Source of the DNA: Arthrobacter sp. Hiyo8 | Lineage (GTDB): Bacteria; Actinomycetota; Actinomycetes; Actinomycetales; Micrococcaceae | DNA length: 64,000 nucleotides | Reading direction: 5' to 3' | Assembly (NCBI GenBank): GCA_001549895.1 | Contig: AP014720.1 | Span: forward strand, 186,001 to 250,000 | Part shown: in pieces, positions 41,227-51,117 of the stretch | Layout of the letters: each line of letters starts with the position of its first letter | Numbering within the stretch: the first letter of the stretch is position 1 | Notes under the pieces: generated by a model | Seen by the model: only the letters and a program-made list of their open reading frames with translations | Told to the model about the DNA's origin: nothing | Database searches by the model: none | Made by a program: the position numbers and the translations under genes

Positions 41227-41342
41227 CTACTGGATCTAGCAATCGTCGCATTTTAAGGATAGGTTTCGTTTGATTGGCCTCTTGCGGTCGATCGTGTAAG
41301 GAGTCGGCGGACTCAAAGTCAGAACGAGAGGAACGCAGAACA

Positions 41343-42474
41343 ATGATGATGATTCAAGAGGTCAACCGGTGACGCCGGCAGTGGGCACGGCCGTACGGTA
41401 TCGGGAGGTCACGACCGTGGACGTGGGCACAGGCCCGCACTTGCACATCGGATACGTGAAGGAGTCCGGCCACGTCTGGGTCTCGGACACCGGGGGAGAC
41501 ACCATCACGGTGCTCGACCATGCTGACGGTCGTGTGGTAGATCGATGGCACCTGGGCGGGGGAGCTGCGCACTTCTCCTTCGATGCTGGATGCACGGTCG
41601 GGGTGGTTGCGCTCCGTTCCGCGGATGAGGCGGTGATTGTCAGGCCGCAGACCCGTGAAGTGGTCAGGAGGGTCTCGTTACCGGCGGGAAGTGCGCCGAC
41701 CGGAACCATGCCCGCTTTCGACCGGGGTATTGTGTACACCCTCAACGAGGGGAACGGCACGGTGACCGCTGTCGAGGTGTCCTCTGCCCGGATCACTGCG
41801 TCGATCCCGGTTGGCGGCCTGCCCAAGTGGGGCCAGCCGTGGGGGCAAGCTATAAGCCGATCACCCAGCCCGTCGGCAAGACGTACGTCGTGAGCACGGA
41901 ATCCGATGATGTAACCGTGTTTGATGACAGCACCAACGAGGTAATCCGCAGGATTCCGGTGGGGCACCGGCCCAACCGGAATGCGATCTTCCGCGAGCAT
42001 GGAAATATCTACATCTCCAATGAGGCCGACGATACCGTGACGGTCATTCGCATCGCCGATGATCAAGTGCTCGCTACCGTTCCGGTGAATCACCGCCCGT
42101 TCCGGATGCTGCCGATCCAGGCGATCAATGGTCGGGACGAGATGTGGGTTCTGGGCGCTGGCGAGGCAACAACGGGTGCCGGCACCGTGGCAGCGGTCTC
42201 TGGAACAGAACACATCGTCACCCGGACGATCGACGTGATCGATGAGCCGGCGAACTGGGTCGTGAACCCCCAGAAGCGACTCTTCATCGTCGGTTCATCC
42301 TGCCGTCAACTGATGGTCTACGACTTCGTGTCCGACGCCCCGGTCGGGCTTACGGAGCTTGGACACGACCCGGCGCCCGGAGCCATCAGTGGACTCATCC
42401 ACACCTCCGCCGGGAGCCTTTTCATCCTGAACAACGACAGCACCGTCACAGTGCTGCGCGACCAGAACGAATGA
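41343..42474 (+). CDS. YncE-type beta-propeller without signal peptide (frameshifted)
   Basis: About 378 residues. Repeated blades: GHVWVSDTGGDTITVLDH, VYTLNEGNGTVTAVEV, TYVVSTESDDVTVFDDSTNE, NIYISNEADDTVTVIRI. One lost base near 41845. ATG 41343 then one lost G near 41368 gives MMMIQEVNR-VTPAVGT; GTG 41369 is the alternative start. Most YVTN propellers are exported; this one has no signal. It precedes a leaderless PstS-fold gene by 58 bases. Confidence 0.78.
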
Positions 42475-42532
42475 ATACCACCCCGAACAACCCCGGGTCT
42501 CGACTCAGAATAGTGATTGGTGGCTGAAAACC

Positions 42533-43558
42533 GTGGAATACAGTGAAGAAATCGTGCGGTCGGTCGAGGATTTGCCGCCCTATGTGCCCAAAACCCGATT
42601 CTCCGGGGTGCTGCGGCATTACGGTGTTTCGCTCGCCGACATGGTTCCCCGGTGGGAAGAAGGCTTTCGTCGATTCCACCCGGACGCGCAGTTCGAAGAC
42701 GACCTCTGCAAGGCATCCGGCGTCGTCGGCGTCATGGCCGGGAGTGCGGACCTTGGTGCGAACGGGCGGGAGCTGGTGCTCACCGAGTTCCTCTCGTTCG
42801 GCGAGAAGCTTCGGCGCATGCCAGCCGAGATAGCCGTGGCCACCGGTGCGCTCGATGTCGCAGGAGGAAGCTATGGACTCGCTGCCTTCGTGCACGCAAG
42901 CAATCCCGTCGAGGGATTGACGATGGACCAACTGGACGGCATCTTCGGTGCCGAGCGGACGGGCGGTTTCAAAGAGATCCGCTGGAATCCAGAGGTCGCC
43001 CGCAGCGCAGAGCAGAACATCCGTGTGTGGGGCCAGCTCGGCTTGGGGGGCGAATGGGCCGATGCTCCGATCCAGACCTACGGCTTCGCCCAGACGGGGA
43101 TGACCACCTTCTTCGAACGGGTGGTCTTCGGCGGCGGCCGCAAGTGGAACCCGAACTATCGGGAATACGTGGAGGCTGGATCGAAGCAGGTGTCCCCCGG
43201 GTCCTTGACAACGAAGGACATGATGGCGGAGCTGTCCCAGAATCGCTTCGGAATCGCGCTTGCAGGCCTCTACCACGCGGAGGGCGTCGAGCACGTCACG
43301 CCGCTGCCGCTCGCGCCGCGAGGCAGCGACACGTTCTACGCCGCAGACGTTGATTCCTTCGGGACGCGCAAGTACCCGCTGGCCCGCAACGTCTACCTCG
43401 TCATCGACCCGGGAGCAGAGGGACCCCAGGCTGAGGGAGCGCGCGAATACCTGCGTTACGTGCTCAGCCGTGAGGGTCAGCGAGCCATTCTTAACCAAGG
43501 CGTGTACTTCCCGCTTCCCAAGGAAATTTTGCTCAGAGAGCGGGCAAAACTGAGCTGA
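42533..43558 (+). CDS. PstS-fold binding protein without signal peptide
   Basis: Intact frame, 341 residues from GTG 42533. Landmarks: ADLGANGRELVLTEFLSFGE, FVHASNPVEGLTMDQLDGIF, WADAPIQTYGF, LRYVLSREGQRAILNQGVYF. The N-terminus MEYSEEIVRSVEDLPPYVPK is charged, so no export signal. Because the whole gene is undamaged, its leaderless state is not a frameshift effect. An upstream ATG at 42472 (overlapping the propeller stop) might be the real start if bases were lost. Paralogue of 37476-38485. Confidence 0.86.
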   Translation: MEYSEEIVRSVEDLPPYVPKTRFSGVLRHYGVSLADMVPRWEEGFRRFHPDAQFEDDLCKASGVVGVMAGSADLGANGRELVLTEFLSFGEKLRRMPAEIAVATGALDVAGGSYGLAAFVHASNPVEGLTMDQLDGIFGAERTGGFKEIRWNPEVARSAEQNIRVWGQLGLGGEWADAPIQTYGFAQTGMTTFFERVVFGGGRKWNPNYREYVEAGSKQVSPGSLTTKDMMAELSQNRFGIALAGLYHAEGVEHVTPLPLAPRGSDTFYAADVDSFGTRKYPLARNVYLVIDPGAEGPQAEGAREYLRYVLSREGQRAILNQGVYFPLPKEILLRERAKLS

Positions 43559-43592
43559 GACGAACGCGTCAGTCCCATTTCAACTCCGACTC

Positions 43593-43643
43593 GCCGGGGA
43601 GCATCATGTTCACACAGGGTCGAGTTTGTTAGTGCTCCCCGGC
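43593..43643. other. Long-loop inverted repeat; region to 44008 without gene
   Basis: GCCGGGGAGCA (43593-43603) and TGCTCCCCGGC (43633-43643) are perfect arms around 29 bases. May end the propeller/PstS transcript. From 43644 to 44008 I see no supportable gene. Confidence 0.4.
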
Positions 43644-44008
43644 TCAGTCGTCGCGGACCGCCCCGACACCGAGCTGAAGTGGTTCATCGATGCGAGTTGA
43701 GAAGCAACCACATCTTCCGGCGCCGGCGTGTACATTCGCAACAGACACCCCGACAGCCGGGGCCGGCGCCGGAACCCCCTGATTAGGCCGCTGCGGTGCG
43801 CCGTGTTCGGTGCCTGGACACCACATTGGGCTTGCCTAAAGGTGTTCCCCACTGTGGCCTTCTGGCCGATGTCCCCGTCCGGTGATCGTCAGGAGCGCAG
43901 CCCGGTTCGCAGCCGGGTCAAGTGCCGCGCTGGCCTTCCCAGCGAACCTATCAGCAGCATCAGCTCGCCCACTCCGGCCCTACCCCGCCCAAAGGAAAGC
44001 TGCACAGC

Positions 44009-45037
44009 ATGAAAATAGGTATTCTCACCAGCGGTGGTGACTGCCCAGGACTGAACGCAGTCATCCGTGGATCCGTCTTGAAAGGCATCAAAGCCTACGG
44101 TCACAGTTTTGTCGGCTTCCGCGACGGATGGCGGGGAGTTGTGGACGGGGACGTGATCGAGCTCCCGAGGGAAAGAGTCCGGGGAATCTCCAAACAAGGA
44201 GGCACGATCCTCGGTACGTCGCGCACCAACCCCTTCGACGGTCCCAACGGCGGCGTCGAGAACATAAAGTCCACGCTAAACGCCATGGGTGTTGACGCCC
44301 TCATCGCCATCGGCGGAGAAGGAACGCTAACGGCCGCCGAGCGACTGTCCCACGACGGGCTCAACATCGTTGGCGTCCCCAAAACCGTGGACAACGACCT
44401 GGAAGCCACGGACTACACCTTCGGTTTCGACACCGCCGTCCAGATAGCCACGGAAGCCATCGACAGACTGCGGACCACTGGCGAATCACACCACCGATGC
44501 ATGGTCGCCGAAGTCATGGGAAGGCACACCGGTTGGATCGCGCTTCACGCCGGAATGGCCTCAGGCGCACACGCAATCCTCATACCCGAGCAGCCGGTGC
44601 ACTCAGACCAGATCGCAACCTGGGTACAGGAAGCACAAAACCGCGGACGCGCACCCCTTGTCGTCGTTGCAGAAGGGTTCATCGAACAAGGTCACACAGC
44701 GGCACACTCCGAACGTGGCCTCGACACCTTCGGACGTCGACGCCTGGACGGAATTGCCGACAAAATAGCCCGCGAAATCGAGGCGCGGACCGGGATCGAA
44801 ACCCGCACAACTGTCCTTGGCCACATCCAACGAGGGGGAGTGCCCACCGCTTTTGACCGCGTCCTGGCTACACGGCTAGGCATGGCCGCCGTAGAATCGG
44901 TCGCCCACCGACGCTGGGGAACCATGGTCTCCCTCAAAGGCACCTCGATCGAATCCGTTCATTTCAATGAGGCCCTCGGGCGCGTGAAAACCGTACCCCA
45001 GGAGCGATGGGACGAAGCCAGACTCCTCTTCGGCTAA
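44009..45037 (+). CDS. pfkA: 6-phosphofructokinase
   Basis: Intact, 342 residues from ATG 44009 (AAAGGAAAG upstream). Motifs: ILTSGGDCPGLNAVIRG, IGGEGTL (GGD/EGT loop), VPKTVDNDL, MGRHTGWIALHAG and ILGHIQRGG-like LGHIQRGGVPTAFDR. The Lys in PKTVDND is typical of the group III/mixed-substrate enzymes of actinobacteria, which may use ATP or pyrophosphate. Phosphorylates fructose 6-phosphate in glycolysis. Stands alone. Confidence 0.95.
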   Translation: MKIGILTSGGDCPGLNAVIRGSVLKGIKAYGHSFVGFRDGWRGVVDGDVIELPRERVRGISKQGGTILGTSRTNPFDGPNGGVENIKSTLNAMGVDALIAIGGEGTLTAAERLSHDGLNIVGVPKTVDNDLEATDYTFGFDTAVQIATEAIDRLRTTGESHHRCMVAEVMGRHTGWIALHAGMASGAHAILIPEQPVHSDQIATWVQEAQNRGRAPLVVVAEGFIEQGHTAAHSERGLDTFGRRRLDGIADKIAREIEARTGIETRTTVLGHIQRGGVPTAFDRVLATRLGMAAVESVAHRRWGTMVSLKGTSIESVHFNEALGRVKTVPQERWDEARLLFG

Positions 45038-45165
45038 CGTCCAGGCGCCGGCCAGCCAGCTGACCTCGGACCCGTTGTTCGAGATCGACAATCCCGGCGA
45101 AGCCCCCGGCCTGACCGCCACCGGCCCTTCGCTCCTGGCTGGTCGTCGCCGCGTCCTCGATCACC

Positions 45166-45194
45166 CCTGACTGGCAGGGTGGCCGCCAGTCAGG
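45166..45194 (+). terminator. Hairpin after pfkA
   Basis: CCTGACTGGC and GCCAGTCAGG form a perfect 10-bp stem with 9-base loop. From here to 45465 nothing else is supported. Confidence 0.6.
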
Positions 45195-45465
45195 CTTTCG
45201 CGGCGCCGGGTGCCGAAATCGTTGACACCTTTTTTCGCCAATGATACTTTTGCGGCGTAACAGGCGTTATTTGGTCACCCGATGATGTGTCACCTCGATA
45301 CGGATATATCCGATAGATACTGGGGGATCGAATGCCAGTCATCACCAAAGTTCCTCGCGAAAGGTCAGGGATCAGGGGGAGCTAAGCTTGCGTCCCCGGC
45401 ATCCGCGGAGCAACGTTCGCGATCCTCCGCAATCCAAGTACCGAGAGAAAAAGGGGGGGGTAGGG

Positions 45466-45902
45466 ATGCAGAACACGGACGCCTATACGGTTGTAGCCGG
45501 CGTAGATGGCTCGCCACAATCGCACGAGGCACTGGCATGGGCGGCAGAAGAGGCGCGCATCCGTGGCGGACGCCTCGTGGCCGTCACCGCATGGGAGCTC
45601 CCGATCCTGACGACGGGCGGTTACGAGACGGTCTCGATGGACCGGGAGGCATTCGCCTCGGTGGCCGCAGGCCTGCTGGACTCGGCTCTCCAGACTCTCA
45701 CCCGGGGGATGTCCCCATTCAGACGGTGGTCAGTCACGGATCGCCGGCGAAGGTCATCATCGAAGCCGCCAAAGACGCGGACCTGGTGGTCGTAGGTTCC
45801 CGCGGCCTGGGCGGGTTCACGGGCCTTCTGCTCGGCTCCGTCTCCGCAAACCTGGTCCATCACTGTCCATGCACCGTGGTGGTGGTCCGACCAGCCCGGT
45901 GA
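45466..45902 (+). CDS. Universal stress protein (frameshifted)
   Basis: About 146 residues from ATG 45466. N-terminal VVAGVDGSPQSHEALAWAAE; after one lost base near 45705, VIIEAAKDADLVVVGSRGLG and GLLLGSVSANLVHHCPCTVV. The ATP-binding pattern G-2x-G-9x-G(S) is complete. A poly-G stretch of eight precedes the start. Confidence 0.87.
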
Positions 45903-46026
45903 TGATGGAGGAAAGCTCGATGGACGAACCCCGCTCCGTCTCGTCGACGAACTAAGCCGGACTTCGCCGTCCTGAGGTGGTGAGGTCTTCGGCTCAATAA
46001 TGACTGACCGTGAAGGAGACCAACAA

Positions 46027-47172
46027 TTGAAAGCGATCGTCGTCGGTGCCGGAGTCCTCGGCGTATCCATCACCTATCAGCTCGCAAAACGCGGGGTTGA
46101 CGTGACTCTCCTTGACAAGGGAAATCCCGGGGATGCCGCCAGTGCAGCCAGCTTCGCCTGGCTCAACTCCAACACGAAGGAGCTCAGGCCCTACCACCAC
46201 CTGAACATTATCTCGATAGCCGAGTGGGCACTCATCGCCAGGGAGCTGGGCGATTCTTCGTGGCTCCACAGCAATGGCCATCTCCACGTGGCAGCAACCC
46301 CGGCCGAGGTGGAAAAGCTGCTGAAGCGGGCAGAGCTACTCGAGTCCACCGGCTACGCGGCTATCCCCGTGGCCCCGCAGGAGATCCCGCGTCTCGACCC
46401 AGTGGTCCGCGTCCGGAACGAGTACGAACTGGGGGTGTTCTTCCCCGGGGAAGGGCACATAACGGTTCCCTTCTCATCCACGACCTGCTCGCTGCCGCCA
46501 CCGGCTCCGGCGCCACGGTGCGCGCCTCGACCAAAGTCGCCGAGCTCCTGTCGGACACCGGAGGGGTCAAAGGCGTCATCCTCGAAGACGGCGAGAGGAT
46601 CGAGGGCGATGTCGTCGTGGTCTCCGCCGGTGCCGGCACCGGGCCCTGCTCGAAACGCAGGGAGTGACCGTCCGCACGGAGGGCACCCCCGGCGTCACTG
46701 TCACCACCTCGCCCGGCACGTCCAAGCTAGCCACCCTGCTCCACCTCCCAGGGCTCGCCGTGCGGCCGGATGCCAGCGGGCGCGTCGTCGTCCGCTCCTC
46801 CGCCATCGACGCGGAGATCGACCGCCAGACCCGGACCTTACCCCAGCCAGCCATACGGAAGCTGTTCGAACAGCTGGGGGAAGGGCTGACCGACGTCGAC
46901 CCGACCACCGTCCGCGCGGAACGCATCCAGATCGCCCACCGCCCATACCCATCGACGGACTCCCCGTCATCGGCTTCTGGGACGGCCGCCCCGGCCTGTA
47001 CGTCACTATCGTGCCCACCGGCGTCACTCTGGGCGCCCTGACCGGACGTCTGGCCGCCGAGGAAATCACAACAGGCAAGGCGCCCAAACTCCTCGAAGGC
47101 TTCAGGCCGAGCAGGGCCATCGAAGCCGCCAATGAGGTTGCCTACCCCGACCAGTACGCGATCAAAAGGTGA
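46027..47172 (+). CDS. FAD-dependent oxidoreductase, DAO/DadA type (three frameshifts)
   Basis: About 382 residues. TTG 46027 with AAGGAG upstream: KAIVVGAGVLGVSITYQLAK is the FAD Rossmann loop. Frames change near 46470, 46645 and 46945, each as one lost base. Later pieces: VVVVSAGAGTG, IPIDGLPVIGFWDGRPGLYV, GVTLGALTGRLAAEEITTG. The family oxidises D-amino acids, glycine or N-methyl compounds. Substrate unknown. Confidence 0.83.
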   Translation: MKAIVVGAGVLGVSITYQLAKRGVDVTLLDKGNPGDAASAASFAWLNSNTKELRPYHHLNIISIAEWALIARELGDSSWLHSNGHLHVAATPAEVEKLLKRAELLESTGYAAIPVAPQEIPRLDPVVRVRNEYELGVFFPGEGHITVPFSSTTCSLPPPAPAPRCAPRPKSPSSCRTPEGSKASSSKTARGSRAMSSWSPPVPAPGPARNAGSDRPHGGHPRRHCHHLARHVQASHPAPPPRARRAAGCQRARRRPLLRHRRGDRPPDPDLTPASHTEAVRTAGGRADRRRPDHRPRGTHPDRPPPIPIDGLPVIGFWDGRPGLYVTIVPTGVTLGALTGRLAAEEITTGKAPKLLEGFRPSRAIEAANEVAYPDQYAIKR

Positions 47173-47302
47173 GCGCGCAACGTCGAACCAGCCGCCGAAG
47201 AAACTCCCCGCCGCATTGGACATCCGCAATCCCGACGACCGAAGGTCTGCGCGGCCGCCTAGCATCTCGCAGAACGCCAACCCGCTCAAGAGAGGAAAGA
47301 CC

Positions 47303-47581
47303 GTGGACGCTGAGACAGACATCCCGTCGCAACAGCCGGTGCGTGCCCTTAAATGGGTGCCCTCGGCTGGAGATCCGGTAGAGCTTCGCCAGGATGGAAC
47401 TACCGTGCGCACCGGATTCGCGGAGTCAATCATGCCCGACGGAACCGGCTTCTGGATCGCAGCGCAAGCCCCGGACCTGCGTATGTATATTCCACTTGAT
47501 GACTCTGGTCTCTACGTGCGTCCGGCGAAACTCGGCATCAATGTCTTTCGCGATGGCCTCGGAGTGGATCTCGCGGTCTAG
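47303..47581 (+). CDS. Small conserved protein, possible paralogue of the one at 10006
   Basis: 92 residues from GTG 47303 (AGAGGAAAG 6 bases upstream). Core AGDPVELRQDGTTVRTGFAE, FWIAAQ, MYIPLDDSGLYV resembles the 10006-10224 protein in layout. Function unknown. Confidence 0.58.
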   Translation: MDAETDIPSQQPVRALKWVPSAGDPVELRQDGTTVRTGFAESIMPDGTGFWIAAQAPDLRMYIPLDDSGLYVRPAKLGINVFRDGLGVDLAV

Positions 47582-48148
47582 GAGCCTTCTGTGCATAAGT
47601 AGGCTGAGCATCGCGCTGGAGCAGCTCCCCACGCGGAGCACTGACTCAATGCTGGAATCCGGCCCAGTTCCTCCACAGCCTGAACTGTGAGCGAAAATCT
47701 CGCATTAAACGCTAGAAACGGCCGCTGACCTGCATGAACGGAGAGGAGGACGCCGGCCAGCTCCGCTGCGTCGCGAGGATGTATCCCCGTCTGGCCCTGC
47801 GACAGCGTCAGATGGCGCGGTGAGATGTGCCCTCCCACCTGTTTCGACTCGTCCTAATCGCCGTCATTCACTCCGCGGGGATCCCGCTAATTAGTTGCAT
47901 CGTACGACAGGCTGATCGCCTCCGCACCAAGCCAAATGCGACGGAGAAAAGACGCTAAATCCTAGCGCCTCACGGGAGTGGATGTTATTGTATTTACGGT
48001 AAGTATCTTGTCCTGTCATACTGACAACCTTACATAACCAATATGCGGCGGGAAGCGGTTGGGGGAGCGTGCGTGGAAGGCGCTGTGCCTGGCGTTAAGG
48101 ACCAGGCCTTTTCACCCCAAAATCCGGGGGGTGCCTCTATGGTTTTCG
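47582..48148. other. Gene-free stretch before IS110 element
   Basis: Several short frames exist but none has good composition or ribosome site. The right portion (from about 48000) may be the downstream end of the IS110 element. Confidence 0.4.
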
Positions 48149-49348
48149 TCAAGTTGCTGAGGGCGTTCGTGGTTCGTAGAACGTGCCGTCTCTGAGCATG
48201 GCGAAGAGCGTGTCGCAGCGGCGGCGGGCGAGGGCGATGAGGGCCTGGTTGTGGCGTTTGCCTTCGGCGCGTTTCCTGTCGTAGTAGGCCCTCGACGGCG
48301 GGTCCTTCAAGGCTGCGAAGGCGGAGAGGAACAGGGCTCTTTTGAGGATCTTGTTTCCTTTCCGGGATGGGTGGTCGCCGCGGATCGAAGACCCGGATCT
48401 CCAGGTCACCGGGGCGAGGCCTGCGTAGGAGGCCATGTGCCCTGCGGTGGCGAAATCTTTGCCGACGATCTCGGTGAGGATGCGTGCTGCGGTCCTGACG
48501 CCGACCGCCGGGAGTGACGTCAGGACCGGGTGAAGAGGGTGGGCCTCCACGAGGGCTTCGACCTGCGTGAAGACGGTGTCCCGTGATTCGCGGATGTCGG
48601 CGAGCATCCGGGCAAGCTGGGGCAGGACGATGGTGGCCGCGTTCGTCCCGATGACTGTGACCGTTTGCTGGTCCAGGGCGGCGATGATCTCGCCGGCGAG
48701 GCGTTCGCCCATCCGGGGTGCGAGCTTCTTGAGCCTGTTACCGATCCGGCGGCGGCCGGCATGACGGAGGGCTTCGGGGGTCGGCCAGGTTCGCAGCAGA
48801 TCCAGCACGGCCGGGTGGTCCAGGCGCGGGCCAAGGACACGCTCCAGTGCCGGGTGGATCTGGGTGAGCAGGCCGCGGATCCTGTTCGACGTCGCGGTGG
48901 CCTGTTTGGCAAGGTCGTCGTCGAAGCCGCAGAGCATGGTCAGTTCCGCTAGCTGTTCGTCGGCGATCTGGATGGAGCGCAGGGTGTGGGGCATAGTCCG
49001 GGCCGCTTCGGCGATGATGAACGCGTCCCGGGCGTCGGTTTTAGCCTCGCCAGGGTGCAGGTCCGCGATCCGGCGCATCGCCAGTCCGGGCAGGTATCCG
49101 ACGGTTACACCGGCGGCCTGGGCAACTGCGACGGGCAACGCACCGATCGTCGCTGGCTGGTCAACCACGAGCAGGATGCTGCCGTGCTTGTTCAAAGAAT
49201 CGAGGATTTCGCGCAGCCTGACCTCGTCGTTGGGCAAGGCCTTGTCGAAGAGCTTCTTACCTGCCCGGTCCAAGGCAACGGCGTGGTGTTCGCCCTTGCC
49301 GACGTCCAGGCCGATAAAGACATCGATGCTTTCGTGGTTTCCGATCAC
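48149..49348 (-). CDS. IS110-family transposase (intact)
   Basis: 399 residues, no frame change. RuvC-like N-terminus VFIGLDVGKGEHHAVALDRA and KTDARDAFIIAEAAR; C-terminal domain LPAVGVRTAARILTEIVG, MASYAGLAPVTWRSGSSIRG, NKILKRALFLSAFAAL. Distinct from the element at 8669. The non-coding DNA right of 49348 is where a bridge RNA would be expected. Element ends not resolved. Confidence 0.93.
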   Translation of the reverse strand: MIGNHESIDVFIGLDVGKGEHHAVALDRAGKKLFDKALPNDEVRLREILDSLNKHGSILLVVDQPATIGALPVAVAQAAGVTVGYLPGLAMRRIADLHPGEAKTDARDAFIIAEAARTMPHTLRSIQIADEQLAELTMLCGFDDDLAKQATATSNRIRGLLTQIHPALERVLGPRLDHPAVLDLLRTWPTPEALRHAGRRRIGNRLKKLAPRMGERLAGEIIAALDQQTVTVIGTNAATIVLPQLARMLADIRESRDTVFTQVEALVEAHPLHPVLTSLPAVGVRTAARILTEIVGKDFATAGHMASYAGLAPVTWRSGSSIRGDHPSRKGNKILKRALFLSAFAALKDPPSRAYYDRKRAEGKRHNQALIALARRRCDTLFAMLRDGTFYEPRTPSAT

Positions 49349-49418
49349 CTGTACCTCCCAGTCGCAGCGGCTGATACCTGTGCTGGACTGTCCGCGGTGT
49401 CAGAGCCCGGCATCCACG

Positions 49419-50258
49419 TTACGCACGACGATCCCAACCTGTCCTGCCTCTATTAGCGGTCTCTCCGGCACCTACCGGACCCCGGTGACAACACCCCCGG
49501 ATCATTGACGACTGGGGGCGGCAATCATGCCGGGGCCGGCAGGCCAGCACACCCTCATCCTGCAACAGGAACGGGCTACGAAAAAGGTAACGGGGGTAGA
49601 ACCCCTCGGCCAGCGCCAGGTTCACGGCCGCGATGTCCAGGAACGCAGGGTCGAAAGGCTTATCGGAGCCGGTCATGTCGGCCACCCAGGCGGAATGTTC
49701 AGCGTGGCCAGGATGGGACGGGTCGGCGAGGGCGTCCATGATCTCCTCGTAGCCGGGAAATCCTCCGGAGTCTTCCAGCGGGCCTCGCCGGCCGCCGTCA
49801 ATCAGCAGAGCTGGTGGAGAGTCGTCGTTTGCGGGCCGGCGGGACATCAGTTCGATCCGGTGCAGCCAGCTGTCGCCGAAGTCGTATTCGTAGAAGGCTG
49901 CGCCTGAACTCAGGTCGAGCAGCTGGTCCAGGGAGCACTCCTCTTCAGGACTGTCTTCCGGTTCTTCGCATTCCTGCCTTGGTAGCCACTGCAGGACTTC
50001 CGGAATCTCGCCGTTTAGCGGCCGCAGCGGGGCGAAGGGATCATCCGTTGTGAACCTGTGCAGGTGTGCGTCCTCCCAGCCAAAGGCTGCCTGCAGAACC
50101 TTGTGTACTTGTTTCAGAGCCATGGAGCCCCGGATCTCAAGCTGACGCCAAATTGTAGGCACGCTGCCGACGAGCTCCACACGAACCTCCAGGACAGCGT
50201 CCGATCCATCTATGTTCCTGGCTGCAGACTTATTCATGGAGTCCATACTCTCAAGCAA
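49419..50258 (-). CDS. Plasmid pRiA4b ORF-3-like protein
   Basis: PF07929-type domain over residues about 20-215: VRVELVGSVPTIWRQLEIRG, VLQAAFGWEDAHLHRFTTDD, YEYDFGDSWLHRIEL, LLIDGGRRGPLEDSGGFPGY, PFDPAFLDIAAVNLAL. The final 45 residues are Arg/Gly-rich and unlike the family, and the IS110 element starts next to them, so the native C-terminus may be lost. Internal ATGs at 50246 and 50237 are alternative starts. Function of the family is unknown; common in mobile DNA. Confidence 0.8.
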   Translation of the reverse strand: MLESMDSMNKSAARNIDGSDAVLEVRVELVGSVPTIWRQLEIRGSMALKQVHKVLQAAFGWEDAHLHRFTTDDPFAPLRPLNGEIPEVLQWLPRQECEEPEDSPEEECSLDQLLDLSSGAAFYEYDFGDSWLHRIELMSRRPANDDSPPALLIDGGRRGPLEDSGGFPGYEEIMDALADPSHPGHAEHSAWVADMTGSDKPFDPAFLDIAAVNLALAEGFYPRYLFRSPFLLQDEGVLACRPRHDCRPQSSMIRGCCHRGPVGAGETANRGRTGWDRRA

Positions 50259-50404
50259 CGCTGAATGGGGACGTCGCTACTATCGGCGTTGGCAGAATCC
50301 CCGGAAAATACGGGAGTGAGGACCCTGCGGTGACCGTTTCGCCGAATCATGCGGAGATTGGTTGGCGGGTTTTCCACCCCGATGTCGGGGATTGCTGTCG
50401 CGGG

Positions 50405-50809
50405 TCAGGCCGCCTGGGTAGCTAATGGCCCCAGGGGCGCAGCGTAATCGGGGGCGAGGATGCTCAACCGGTATTCGGACTGGAGCGGATCGACGTGGGC
50501 AGGCAGATGGCGGGACCGCGAGCAAGTCCGGAGTTCTTCCAGCGCGTCGGGCTCGATCCAGGCCCGGGTCATATCGAGCTCCAGCGTCATGCCCGCGGTG
50601 AGCGAGTTGGCACGCTTCATCACGTCATACAGGCCGTGGACGCTTTCGGACGTCACGCGGCCCTGGGTGGCAACCTGGGCCTTTGCGCAGTCGAGGTGCA
50701 CGCGGACCAGTACTCGAAACTTGTCTGTCGTCACGAAAATTTCTCCGCTCTCAGTTGGGTGCCACGACGCTGTGGCGCCCCGGGCAACCATAGACGAAAT
50801 GTGATCCAT
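50405..50809 (-). CDS. STAS-like hypothetical protein
   Basis: 134 residues. The segment VLVRVHLDCAKAQVATQGRV...GLYDVMKRANSL...MTLELDMTRAWIEPDALEEL has the strand-helix order of a STAS/anti-anti-sigma domain, but without a clear phospho-acceptor Ser. Start uncertain (ATG 50809 or the one 6 codons in). Confidence 0.5.
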   Translation of the reverse strand: MDHISSMVARGATASWHPTESGEIFVTTDKFRVLVRVHLDCAKAQVATQGRVTSESVHGLYDVMKRANSLTAGMTLELDMTRAWIEPDALEELRTCSRSRHLPAHVDPLQSEYRLSILAPDYAAPLGPLATQAA

Positions 50810-50915
50810 GCAACATATCTATCTGCCGGTATTGGATATTCCACCGGCCAGGGGCGGGACTGCTTGCTGTCCGCGGACAATTATTCTGGCAGCGGCGACG
50901 TGCGAGAATGCCGGT

Positions 50916-50994
50916 CGATTTGGCACGCATGGTCATGAATCTGCGCCACTTGATCTGGCAGTTCCGTATGGCACGGGGATGGACTGATCTGGTA
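50916..50994. repeat. Direct repeats, candidate left end of the Tn7-like element
   Basis: CGATTTGGCAC (50916-50926), TGATCTGGCAG (50951-50961), TGATCTGGTAC (50984-50994), about 33-35 bases apart in the same direction. They end in TGGCA like the 56545-56623 repeats read on the other strand. The 50810-51117 interval holds no gene. Confidence 0.45.
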
Positions 50995-51117
50995 CGCCGC
51001 GGCGGCACAGGTCGGAAGGCATACGATCATTTGGCGTGAGCCGAATGGGTGGCCGCCCGGTCAGGAAGCCGGCGGTGATAAGGGTTATGTTGCGCCCATG
51101 AAAGCGCACATTAACAA

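Noticed and set aside
41343..41372. Nine-codon leader peptide before the propeller
   Set aside because: One lost G joins it in frame to the propeller, as in many other genes here, so it is more likely the true N-terminus.
43728..44012. 94-codon frame before pfkA
   Set aside because: Arg/Pro/Ser-rich, no ribosome site, no conservation signal.
47578..47838. 86-codon minus-strand frame
   Set aside because: No ribosome site and no family resemblance; composition inconclusive.
50916..50994. CRISPR array
   Set aside because: Only three degenerate 11-bp repeats without conserved long repeat; better explained as transposon-end sites. No other array-like pattern found in the window.
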